This document shows, piece after piece, positions 20,562 to 30,295 of a stretch of 64,000 bases of DNA. Every line of letters starts with the position of its first letter. Position 1 is the stretch's first letter. Source of the stretch: Oncomelania hupensis (Eukaryota; Mollusca; Gastropoda; Littorinimorpha; Pomatiopsidae); the NCBI GenBank assembly GCA_036898135.1, contig CM072522.1, forward strand, positions 3,055,421 through 3,119,420, in the 5' to 3' direction. Under the pieces are notes generated by a model, which searched no databases, was not told where the DNA came from, and was given only the letters and a program-made list of their open reading frames with translations. The translations under genes and the position numbers were made by a program.

Positions 20562-21900
20562 ATGGCTGACTTCTGGCAGAAAGGGGTTGAACTGAATCTA
20601 AAAGGCAAACTGCTGACGGAGTACGTCAAGTCTCAAGAGAGAATATGGCGTGAAGAAAGAGAAAGAGAATTAGAAGAGAAGCGTCTAGAAAAGGAAGAAC
20701 AGCTTCGCCGAGAAGAAATAGAATTAGAACAGAAGCATCTAGAAGTAGAAGAGCAGCGACGCCGAGAAGAAAAGGAAGAACAGCGTCAACGGGAAGAAAG
20801 GGAAGAACAGCGCAGGCGTGAAGAAAGAGCATTAGAAGAACAGCGAGGCTTGAAGAAAGAGAGGAAAGAGAGGCTGAGCGTAAATACCAGCTAGAGTTGG
20901 CGCGTATCCAAAACAATCAGCATGCGCCACATGTTATCAGCGACAACAAGGCTCCAAAATTGCCAGCGTTCGTCGACGGGAAGGACCAGATTGACAGTTA
21001 TCTGGCGAGATTTGAAAGGTTCGCCGAAAGCTCTAACTGGCAACCTCAAGACTGGGCAATTCGACTCAGTGCACTTCTGACGGGGCAAGCGCTGGAAGTT
21101 TATACCAGACTGTCAAATAATGACGCCAAAAACTACGACGTCTTGAAAGAGGCCCTATTGCATTGCTACAGCTTCACAGAGAAGGGCTACCGTAAACGCT
21201 TCCGTGAATGCCGGTCTTTGTCAGATGAGACACCAAAGCAGTTTGTGGAGCGCTTGTCGTCATACCTGCACAAGTGGGTGGAATTATCAGGCAAAGGGAA
21301 GTCTTACGATAGTCTCCATGACCTGATCGTGAAGGAGCAATTCCTCAATGCCTGTCAGAAGGACCTGGCGACCCACTTAGAATTACAGAAGCTGCAGACG
21401 CTTAATGATGTGACCGAGGTTGCTGAAAGATATCTCCTCGCTCACGGAAAAACGCTGGGGCCACCCAAGGCGACGAAACCATTTCAGAAGACTGTTAACC
21501 ATGGGAACCAGATCAAGGGGAGCCAGACGAGCCAGAGACAGACGGACTCCACGCCACCTCCCAGGGAAGGGCATTCAAGAGGCTGTTTCCCCTGCAACGC
21601 TACAGACCACAGAGCGGCTAACTGTCCTCAAAACAAAAGTAGCGGACAGATGGGCAGTACTGACAATGCCGCGGCGGGCAACCGGCAGAGGCGGTTCTCC
21701 AATCAACGGCAAACCAGTAGATCTGACCATCAAGTGTGCGGCGGGAGCGTCATTCTTCCGAGTGAGACCGAGCGCGCAGCTACTCCTGCGGACTTGCAAG
21801 AGTGCATAACCGATGGCCAACTTCTCCTTGCCCACGGAAAATCCATCCCCGTCGTCGCCAGCGCAGCTGTGACCGTCCAGAACATGCCTGTTTCAAAGGG
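20562..21900 (+). pseudogene. gag: gag of Gmr1-like element 1 (one frameshift)
   Basis: Start MADFWQKG at 20562 follows a 550-base leader. The first 95 codons form a highly charged Glu/Arg/Lys coiled coil. A single-base loss near 20845 shifts the frame; the protein continues in the frame of 20897 onward (LARIQNNQ). Then comes a capsid-like helical domain (about 20950-21450, including a KRFRECRSLS region and a CQKDLATHLELQKL region) of the kind from which SCAN domains were derived, and one zinc knuckle CFPCNATDHRAANC (CX2CX4HX4C, 21586-21627). Gag packages element RNA. The boundary with protease is not marked. Confidence 0.85.
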
Positions 21901-24133
21901 ACGCGTCGGAAATCATGAAGTGACTGTCTTAAGAGACTCTGGCTGCAGTGGGGTCATCGTCAGAGAAGACCTAATCGCTAAAGAACAGTTCACTGGCGAT
22001 TCAAAATGGACACTTATGGCCGACAGCAAATGTGTGAGAGCGCCAGTTGCGAAAATTTATGTCAACACCCCTTTCTACATAGGCGAAGTCGAAGCGGTTT
22101 GCCTGAAGAAGCCGCTGTATGATTTGATGATCGGGAACATCGACGGCGCGAGACGACCCGACGACCCCGATCCAGAATGGAGTCCTGCCTCAACCCAACA
22201 CGTCGAAGTTGTGGAGGAGGATCCATTGCCGTTTCCCGATGGAGACCTTACAGAGCTGCTACGGGACAATGTGGTTACTCCGGCTCAGCCCTGCCGACCA
22301 GAGATCGTCGGTGCTGTTACTACCAGGGCCCAGGCCAAGAGAGACAAGACGTCTACGCCACTGAAGGTCGCCGACAACTCTAAAGCTGCCATCGTGGACA
22401 GAGATAAGCTGATCCAGCTCCAGGAAGCTGATAGTACTTTAAACAAGTACAGGAACCGCCAAGACCACGTGACCAAAGGCAGTGGTACGGTCTATTTTGA
22501 GGTGAAGGCCAAGATCCTGTATCGAATCTTCCAGCACCCGAGGGTCAACGGAGGGAAACCACTACGTCAAGTCTTGGTACCGTTACCCCTAAGGCCCCAG
22601 GTGATGGAAGTAGCGCATGACTCAATCATGGGAGGTCACCTAGGAACCAAGAAGACGTCAGACAGAATCCAGGCGGTGTTCTACTGGCCAGGACTTCATG
22701 CGGACGTCAGCCGTTTCTGCCGATCATGTGACATTTGCCAGAAGACCATACCTCGAGGAAGGGTCCCTAAAGTGCCAATGCAGAGAATGCCTTTGATCGA
22801 CCGACCTTTCAAGAGGGTGGCCTTAGATTTAATCGGCGAAATAAGACCTCCGAGTGAAGAAGGTCATCGGTGGGTACTGACTTTAGTGGACATTGCAACT
22901 CGGTACCCAGAAGCAGTGCCACTGAAGAAGATTGACACTGAAACTGTAGCAGAGGCACTGGTGGACATGTTCAGTAGACTTGGAGTGCCTGAAGAAATCC
23001 CGACAGACCTCGGGACGCAGTTCGTCTCTGACTGCATGAAGGAGGTCAACAGACTGCTGAGCATCCGGCATTTGACTACGACACCCTACCATCCAATGTG
23101 CAACGGGCTTTTCGAAAAGTTCAATGCTACGCTGAAGTCCACCCTGAAGAAACTGTGCAGCGAGCAGCCCAGACAATGGCATCGCTACATCAACGCCTTA
23201 CTTTTCGCCTACAGAGAAGTACCGCAGGAGTCCACCGGCTTCTCTCCGTTCGAGCTGCTGTACGGAAGAACCATCCGAGGGCCGATGCACATCCTAAAAG
23301 AACTGTGGACGAAAGAAGTAGAGACCCCAGAGGTGAAGAACAGCTACCAGTACGTGTTTGAGCTACGGGAGAAGCTGGAACAGACTCTCGAGATAGCCAG
23401 AGAAAACCTGAAGAAGTCCCAGGACTGTGGAAAGCACTACTATGACCGTAGGGCTGTGAACAGGAAGTTTAAACCTGGCAACAAAGTGCTGGTGCTGCTA
23501 CCTACTGATCACAATAAGTTGCTGATGCAGTGGAAAGGCCCGTACGAAGTGGAGAACGTGGTGGGGATCAACGACTATAAGGTGAAGGTCGGCCAGCATT
23601 CCAAGATATACCACGCCAACCTCCTTAAGCTGTACGTGGAGAGGCCGCCAGAGACTGTACATGCAGCAACAGCAGCTGAGATCGACAACAGCTTTGACAG
23701 CGAGGAACTGTTGGAACTAGGAGACTTCCACAGCAAAGAAGGCATCAATGATGTTAAGCTAGGACCGAGCTTGAGGGAAGGTCAAAAGTTGGAGCTCAAG
23801 GACCTTATGGGCGAGTTTCCCCCTAACTTCAATGATGTCCCAGGCTCTACGACTTTGGTCGAACATGACGTCCACACCCAGACCTGGAAGGAGCATCTGC
23901 AGACCTTGAGGGAGCTGTTCCACCGTCTCGCAGAAGCCAACCTGACCGTGAGACCCAGCAAATGCATTCTGGGAGCTGACAACGTCGACTTCATCGGATG
24001 TTCGATGGAAGAGGGAGACAACGGAGGATGCACTGACTCCAGGAAAGCCCACGAGATCACCGTCTTTGACCCTGGGCCGATGACAACTGCAACGGACGAG
24101 GGCGTCGTTTCCTTGCGGTTGGAAGAATATTGA
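20897..24133 (+). pseudogene. pol: gag-protease-integrase polyprotein with truncated RT (long open frame)
   Basis: This 1,078-codon frame stays open after the gag frameshift. Aspartic protease: VLRDSGCSG with active-site DSG near residue 345. Integrase: H2C2 zinc region (H near 571, CRSCDICQK near 605-613), then catalytic Asp in ALDLIG (642), Asp in PTDLGTQF (701) and Glu in GLFEKFN (738), a D-D-35-E spacing; a GPYEVENV region near 880 fits a GPY/F module. After integrase, RT begins but is cut: an N-terminal stub joins directly to RT thumb sequence (HLQTLRELFHRL, near 1000). The catalytic palm is missing, and the tail loses frame after DFIG. The integrase looks potentially intact; the RT cannot work. 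Confidence 0.9.
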
Positions 24134-24441
24134 CTATGTGGATGAACTAAGAATATTGGTAATGACAGACTTGAAAATCAAAAACGTTGACTGGGTAAAT
24201 GATCTGTGAACATTGACAGTATCCAGAAAGATTTGCAGATGAGAAACATTGACTCTCTGCGAATGAACTGTGAACATTGACAGTATCCAGAAAGACTTGC
24301 AGATGAGAAACTTTGACTCTGTGGGAATGAACTGAGCACAATGACAGTATTCAGAAAGTCCAGAATTAAGACTTTGTTTGTGCATTACGTTTCAACGTTG
24401 TTGAAAGAAATTAGGTAAATTTCTTCTTGAGTGGGGGGTTA
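24134..24441 (+). other. 3' UTR-like region with ~68-bp repeats and purine tract
   Basis: GAACATTGACAGTATCCAGA-type units repeat three to four times with variation, followed by a GTTTCAACGTTGTTGAAAGA block and TTGAGTGGGGGG, a likely polypurine tract, just before an LTR start. The same region recurs at 25570-25777 before the real 3' LTR. Confidence 0.75.
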
Positions 24442-24522
24442 TGTTACGTTGAAACACGAATGGTAGTATGTCTGAAACGCGCACGATAGATCTAATCGTT
24501 TCGTTTTGCAAAGTATTCAATA
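24442..24522 (+). repeat. Partial LTR (first 81 bp) inside element 1
   Basis: Matches LTR positions 1-81 and then switches abruptly to RT coding sequence. It marks the junction of the rearrangement. Confidence 0.9.
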
Positions 24523-25569
24523 CTGCCTACCGCAGCAGACCTCTTCCGCCAATTATCGGGGAGTAAAATCTTCTCAAAGATTGACCTCAGCAAGGGTTAT
24601 TGGCAAGTCCCTGTGCGTCAATAGGACATACCAAAGACTGCTTTTATAACTCCTGATGGGACGTACGAGTGCCTAAGGATGCCCTTTGGCATGGTCAACA
24701 GCGGAGCTACCCTGAAGAGAGGAATGAGGAAGATGCTCAAAGGGATGGGCAACGTCGTGTGCTACTGGGACGACCTGCTAGTCCACACCCACACCTGGGA
24801 AGAGCATCTGCGGACCTTGAGGGAGCTGTTTCACCGTCTAACAGAAGCTAACCTGACCGTGAGACCCAGTAAGTGCATTCTGGGAACTGACAATGTCGAC
24901 TTTATCGGCCATTCGCTGAAAGAAGGACAAAAGGGGCTTCTGCTAGAAAACGTCACTAAGATTCTGAACGCTCCACGTCCCCAAACAAAGAAGCAGGTAC
25001 GATCTTTCCTGGGATTGGCTGGGTATTATAGGGAGTTTGTACCGAACTACTCAGCCATCACAGCACCTTTGTCGGACCTGGTGCGGAAAGGCTGTCCAAA
25101 CCAAGTGCAGTGGGGACCGACTCAGGAGAAGGCATACCAGACTGTGCGCGACCTCCTTTCGAAGGATCCGGTGCTACGACTGCCTGACATTTCCAAGGAA
25201 TTCGTCTTAAGAACAGACGCAGCGGACGAAGGCATCGGCGCCATACTGATGCAAGAACACGAAGGGAAACTATTTCCTGTCAGTTACGCCAGCAAGAAGC
25301 TGTCCAGGACTGAGAAAAATTACTCGACCATGGAGAAAGAGTGCCTTGCCATCATATGGGGAATCCGGAAGTTCGAACTGTTCCTTCAAGGAGTGAAGTT
25401 CGTGCTACAGACTGATCACAAGCCGCTAACCTACTTGAACTCTGCCAAGTTTGTGAACAGTCGCATCATGAGATGGGCTATGTACTTGCAGAACTTTAAC
25501 ATGCGAGTAGAATCTATTAAAGGATCAGACAATGTTGGTGCGGACTTTCTCAGCAGAGTGTGTGAGTAA
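24523..25569 (+). pseudogene. pol: Reverse transcriptase-RNase H of Gmr1-like element 1
   Basis: Starts inside RT at a LPTAADLFRQ-like region; motif A KIDLSKGYWQ (about 24576-24605); an in-frame TAG at 24622-24624; PFGMVNSG (motif B, about 24681); YWDDLL (catalytic motif, about 24763-24780); thumb and connection with FLGLAGYYREFVPN; RNase H with LRTDAADEGIGAIL, MEKECLAIIWG, LQTDHKPLTYL and DNVGADFLSRV. It ends with TAA at 25567-25569. The N-terminal RT part upstream of motif A is missing. RT and RNase H turn element RNA into DNA. No integrase follows, consistent with integrase being upstream. Confidence 0.9.
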
Positions 25570-25777
25570 AGAACATTGACTGTGTGGATGAACTAAGAAC
25601 ATTGGCAATATCCAGACAGACCTGAAGATGAAAACTATTGACTCTGTGTGGATGGACTGGGCACATTGACAGTATTCAGACAGTCTGAAATAAGTTTTAA
25701 TTCTGGACTTTGTTGGTGCATTACGTTTCAACGTTGTTGAAAGAAATTAGGTAAATTTCTTCTTGAGTGGGGAGTTA
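25570..25777 (+). other. 3' UTR and polypurine tract of element 1
   Basis: Carries two AACATTG(G/A)CA-type repeat units and the GTTTCAACGTTGTTGAAAGA block, ending CTTGAGTGGGGAGTTA directly before the 3' LTR. Confidence 0.7.
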
Positions 25778-26129
25778 TGTTACGTTAAAACGCGAACGAA
25801 AGTATGTCTGAAACGCGCACGATAGATCTAATCGTTTCGCTTTCCAAAGTATTCAATAATAGAGTTTATTTACCTTTGATTTGTGTGTGCTGTTGATAGT
25901 GAGTTGGAAAGTAAAAGTTGAGAGTGGAAAAGTGATTGAGCGATTGTATGCACTTGTTGATGTGTGCTGAATAAAAGTGGAAAACTTCATACGAAGACTC
26001 AGTGACTTGTATGCTGATTGAACGGGTTGCGTGGATAATCGAATCCGAACTTACACTCATCAGGAGAATTCAGCATTGGGGCTGAATCTACTACTGATAG
26101 AAAACACCACCATCAAACGGGGTGTAACA
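25778..26129 (+). repeat. 3' LTR of Gmr1-like element 1
   Basis: Same length (352 bp) and ends as the 5' LTR; about 97% identical by eye. Confidence 0.95.
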
Positions 26130-26240
26130 CAATTAGAATCTTAACTTTGCAGTACTGTTCGAGACCAAATAATATGTCTATTGACACAGACCAATACACG
26201 GCCGGTGTTGGACATTTTAATAGTGTGTTTATTGCCTTCC

Positions 26241-27027
26241 ATGTTCAAACGTGCAAGAAAATCGGCTGCCCTTTTCGCACGGACTCTTAGACTACCATTT
26301 TCGGCAAGGCCATCGGACTTGATATTTTTTTATCTGCGTTCTGCCTTGCTGTTGATGGCCGGTGATGTAGAGCAGAATCCGGGACCTGACGATGAGATGA
26401 CTGCACTGTCCAGTGAACTACAATCTGTGCTTTCTATTGTGACCGGGAACAGCCAGCAGGCAATCGAGACGCGGCGTCAGATGACAGAGAACCACAGCAC
26501 AGCTTCATCAAACAGCGACTTACATGGATCACGCAGTCTGTAAAGAAGAACAGCAGTAACATTCAGACACTACACAAGCGATTGCTCAAACCGGAGGATG
26601 AAGCAGAGAAGTTACGAAAGGGGTTAGACCGAGTGCAGTCAGACCTACGCCGTAAGAATCTCAAAGTCATTGGTCTGAGAAAAGAGAGTGATGTGACGTT
26701 CGTGTCGCTCGTCAAGAAAGTGGTGGACGCTCTTAACAACTACATTGATGGTCTGTCCCTACATCTAGAAGATGTCAGCGATAATGTACGTATGGGGAAA
26801 TGGAGACTGCAGACTACCAGATTTTCACCTTCAAACAGAAGTCGAGGGTGGTGGTGGCAGACGCCATGGTGAGGGCAGGCAGACAGCGGATGGCACGTGA
26901 GAGCGGTGTCAGGGTTGGGCCTGACCTCACGCCTACACAACTCGATGAAGCACTACGTTTAACAAGCGATGGCAAGCGTTGGTACTTGAAGGACGGTGTG
27001 ACATCGTCACAGTTCCTAGTATCTTAG
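26241..27027 (+). pseudogene. LINE ORF1 with N-terminal 2A peptide (frameshifted)
   Basis: From ATG 26241 the frame gives a basic then hydrophobic N-terminus (DLIFFYLRSALLLMAG) ending in GDVEQNPGP at 26361-26387, which fits the 2A consensus DxExNPGP. In this class the ribosome skips between the last Gly and Pro, releasing the N-terminal peptide. The frame ends at TAA 26541-26543 after a shift near 26505; the next frame (26582-26872) has a charged coiled coil and an NLKVIGL strand like the RRM-type domain of CR1/L2 ORF1 proteins; a further shift gives a SGVRVGPDLTPTQL region. Such 2A peptides are known from CR1/L2-type LINEs of sea urchins and molluscs. Its own LINE is not resolved. It starts about 110 bp after the Gmr1-like element, which may be inserted in its 5' UTR. 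Confidence 0.82.
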
Positions 27028-27112
27028 CTGGGCTGGGAGCGAATGGGAGCATTCTGATTGGTCGACGCGTTACAAAATTCGACGCATGCGCACAGTGCTA
27101 TCATAGTCTTCG

Positions 27113-27182
27113 TAAGGGTTAGGGTTAGGGTTTGGTTTAGAGTTAAGAGTTTAGGGTTAGGGTTTGGGTTAGGGTTAGGGTT
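27113..27182 (+). repeat. Interstitial telomere-like tract (TTAGGG)n
   Basis: About 70 bp of GGGTTA units with several variants (GGTTTGG, GAGTTAAGAG). Confidence 0.95.
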
Positions 27183-28368
27183 ATGACGCCTAAGAACTTC
27201 GTGAAAAAGCCGGCCCGACATGACCTGGCGCATGCGCAAATGCGCTCGGATAAACTAGGAGACCCGGAACTTAAAGGATGTGACAACGGCCGTGTCCTGC
27301 CTGTTACTGGCTACAGAAGCTACAACTATTCAAGTGGCTATGGCAGTCGTCTTGACGAGGGTTGCGATGGGAGGCGGCGTTTGGCGATGAAGGCGGGCGT
27401 GAGATAGAGGGAACCACAAGAGTAACAACAGAAGAAGAGCAAATATGCCTAGCACAAGAGGTAAGAGCCAGCATCAGACCTCAAAGCGGCGGGCGACTAG
27501 CAGTTCCACTACGCAACGAGTGGGATGTGGACGACTATTTACCGGACCCACTTCGTCATTTTTCTGATGACCGAGTGGATATGACGATGAACGTTGAAGT
27601 GTTTGCTGGCGGGGCAGTTGGCGATGATATGATTAATGATGTTGAGATTGATGATGAAGGGAAGACTGATGCTGAAATGAGGAATGATGGCGCGGTTAGA
27701 ATTGAAGTGGTGGGAGAGGTGATCGAAAGTGAAGCACCAGAAAGATTGGACGATGCGTCAGCTGCATCTTTTGTAGGCTTAGAGAATGAGAGAGAGAAAA
27801 TGTTGGAGGGAGAGTCGGGGAAGAAAGGGGGTGATAGGGGGGGGGAGAGGGCAAAGATGGCATAAATGTCAGATCTCAGCAAATTACAAATAACATTATA
27901 GGGAAAATAACAGCGATACAGCTACTACAACACCTCTATGTGGTTTTGAGAGAGGGGGGGGGGGAGGTCTCCTCGTGGTGCGGAGGCTATTGGGGAGTCT
28001 AACTCGTTCTGGGGGGAGAGGGAGAGGGACTCGCCTTAGAAGTTCTCGGCAGTCACCGGAAGCAACACAATTCCAGTTTTCTCCCAAAGCGTAACGAAGT
28101 CGTACGCAGAGTGCGCAAGACCAAAGACTAGGTGAGCTGAACGCGGCCTGGAAAACAGTTTTCTCCAGCAAGTCTGGCACTGAGGCATTGTCTGATGTCA
28201 GAGGCGTGAGAGGCAGAGACGGTAAGGCCAAGATTTAGATTTTAGTGGTCACAGCGTCCAGTATAGTAACAACAACCCTCCAATACCAGCAATAACACTA
28301 GTGTAACTGTTAACATTTCCGACTCCGTGCATGGACGTTTCTCCGATGGGATTTTGTTGTTAGTTTTT
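27183..28368. other. Unassigned region with one 167-codon open frame
   Basis: A frame at 27362-27865 encodes an acidic protein with DDMINDVEIDDEG and no recognisable domain; it may be an ORF1 tail of the preceding LINE or chance. G-rich runs lie at 27838-27846 and 27951-27966. I see no promoter, RNA gene or known repeat. Confidence 0.4.
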
Positions 28369-28437
28369 ATCCTATCCTATCCTATCCTATCCCGTAACTC
28401 AAAGGTCGTTGGGGTGATTGTTTAACCAGCGTACTAC
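28369..28437 (-). mobile_element. RTE-like LINE fragment, 3' tail only
   Basis: TATCCTATCCTATCCTATCC followed by CGTAACTC and GTTTAACCAGCGTACT, the reverse complement of the tail and last codons of the RTE-like copies. It is severely 5'-truncated. Confidence 0.88.
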
Positions 28438-29860
28438 AGTTGTTATTTAAGAAGCGTTTATCAGCCAATTTTAAAGGAATTCATGTTGAATTTGACAATT
28501 TAATTGTTTTGAAATTATTAAAGTAGATAACGAGTTTATCTTCTGATTGTTTCCTGATTAGAAGTTATTTTCCACCTGAAAATTCAAAATATTATGATGA
28601 GATAGAAATTTATAGCGGTGTTGCTATGCTGGAAGACTGTCTTCTTGAATTAACTAAAGACTTTGGTGACTTACCGTTCATAATATGCGGTGACTTAAAC
28701 GCACGGACAGGTGTACATAATTACAGTAATTGTGATCCCCTCAGCGAGATTTATTCAACGTTTAATGACGATATCAAGGGTGACGGCGATAACGGCTCGT
28801 CTGATGATCAGTATTTGTCACGCGTCTATGGACTCTAGTGTCAAGTCCTTTGGTCGTTATTTGATCAATGTTTGTGATGAATTTGGATTGGTTACACAAA
28901 ATGGTCTTAAAATGTTATATAACCACACGGACAATTTCAAATTTCTTTCTGAAAACGGTTCCCGCGTTATCGACTTTTTTTTTCTTTGTTTGGAAGTGGT
29001 AAAAGTCTCAACATTATGCAAATGATTGAATCCAAAAATACTATTGTTGAATTTAGTTTTTTTTATTAACAATCTTGTTAATTTGTCACCTAAAATAACG
29101 AAGTCTACTTTAACAAAATACAAATGGGATGAAGATTTAAAAAAAAAAAAAAAGGCTGTTTTTGTAACATTATGCACTCCGATGCTGTAAATAAATTAGT
29201 AGACGAATCGGTCGCTCTTGTAGATATTGACATTTAGCGCTCAATAAGTATAACGAGTGTGTCACGCTCGCTGGTGTTTGCATGAATTAAGAAAACTATT
29301 GTTTTAGGGAAAGAAAAAAAGAAGGTTTGATCTTGAGTGTCGCAAGAGCAGAAAAAAGCTTCGCACTTATCGTTTTCGTTTCTCTAGGACAAATCTGGAT
29401 TCTGACTGACTTGTATATGCACAGAAACTAAGAGAACATAAAGAGCTATTAAAATTGTAAGAAAAGGCTACACAGAAATAATGTGATACAGTTATTGCAG
29501 TGTCACTCAAAAAACCCTAAGCAGTTTTGGGATACTGTTCGTGCAGTCAGCTAAGGCAATTGGGCGTAATACTATTTCTAGTGACCATTGGTTTAACCAC
29601 TTTAAGAAGGTTTTTAACGAGTTTACTGCTGATGTTGGATTGCAGATTTTGACGGGCTCTATAGCAACAGCCAAGCCGATAAAAATGTGTCTCTAGATCA
29701 TCCTATACCTGTTTGTGAAATTAAAACGGCTATTAAAGGTACTAAAGAATGACAAAGCTGCCGGGCCTGACGGGTTATTTGGCAAGTTTTACAAAAACAG
29801 CTCTGAGCGTATAATACCTTTTTTGTTTAAGTTGTTTCAGATAATCAGGCGTCAATCATA
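28438..29860 (+). pseudogene. AT-rich LINE relic (endonuclease and start of RT)
   Basis: Endonuclease motifs are visible: FIICGDLNARTG (about 28677-28712), GRYLINVCDEFGLVTQNG (about 28853-28905) and a SRVIDFF word (canonical SxIDYF). Further on, an NPKQFWD region at about 29510-29532 and an AKAAGPDG-like KAAGPDGLFGKFYK region, read across a frameshift at about 29750-29795, mark the start of RT. Many stops and frameshifts. The strong AT bias differs from the RTE-like neighbours. It is an L2/CR1- or jockey-group LINE; the clade is not resolved. It is interrupted at or near its start by the 28369-28437 fragment. Confidence 0.72.
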
Positions 29861-29863
29861 GCT

Positions 29864-30291
29864 TCTCCTCCTTCTTGAAGCAATACTGCGGGTATGTTGT
29901 CCACTCCCGCTGAATTCCCTTTTTTCAGCGATTGCACTCAACTTCTTCTCGCAGAATTGGGAGGAATTCTTCTTCTTCTCTGTTCTCGGGACATGCTAGA
30001 ACTGATGGGTCTCCGTTTGGTGTGTGTTTGTAAAGGTCAGAGCAGTACTCTGTCCATCTAGCCAAGACTTCTTGTTCTTCTGTAAGGCATATGCCAGACT
30101 TGCTTTGGATCGTGGAGACCTGGGGCTGTTTAACACTTGTCAGCCGCTTCACAGTCTGACAATGCCTTCTTGCTGTTGTTCTTGTTTTGACTGTTTTTTT
30201 ATTTCCTGGCATTGATCTTCTATCCAGTTCTTTGCTGTGCGCATGCCTTTTCGGATGTCATTGTTGATTTTTCGGTAGGCATCAGCTCCCT
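29864..30291 (-). pseudogene. RTE-like LINE fragment (linker to RT motif 1), minus
   Basis: The reverse complement of 31738-32165-type sequence: it contains KRLTSVKQPQVSTIQSKSG, a WTEYCSDLYKHTPN motif and ACPENREEEE, with stops near the RT end. It lies head to head against the RTE-like copy starting at 30296. Confidence 0.88.
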
Positions 30292-30295
30292 TTGC

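Larger units (their letters stand above)
19656..26129 (+). mobile_element. Gmr1-like Ty3/gypsy retrotransposon 1 (rearranged)
   Basis: Bounded by two 352-bp LTRs and flanked by near-identical 5-bp duplications, CGATT (19651-19655) and CAATT (26130-26134), so the whole block is one insertion. The order is LTR, primer site, gag, protease, integrase, partial RT, 3' UTR, first 81 bp of an LTR, RT, RNase H, 3' UTR, LTR. Integrase lies upstream of reverse transcriptase, the order described for Gmr1-like elements rather than the normal Ty3/gypsy order. The LTRs differ at about 9 of 352 positions by eye. The coding region is disrupted by a gag frameshift, an RT deletion and a stop. Confidence 0.9.

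Noticed and set aside
20562..20894. Separate 110-codon Glu/Arg-rich gene
   Set aside because: The frame continues into the gag capsid after a one-base shift near 20845; it is the gag N-terminus.
24134..24385. Minus-strand 83-codon repeat protein
   Set aside because: It is the antisense reading of tandem units in the 3' UTR of Gmr1-like element 1.
27362..27865. 167-codon acidic open frame as a host gene
   Set aside because: No domain, no clear start context, and it lies between LINE relics; kept only as part of an unassigned region.
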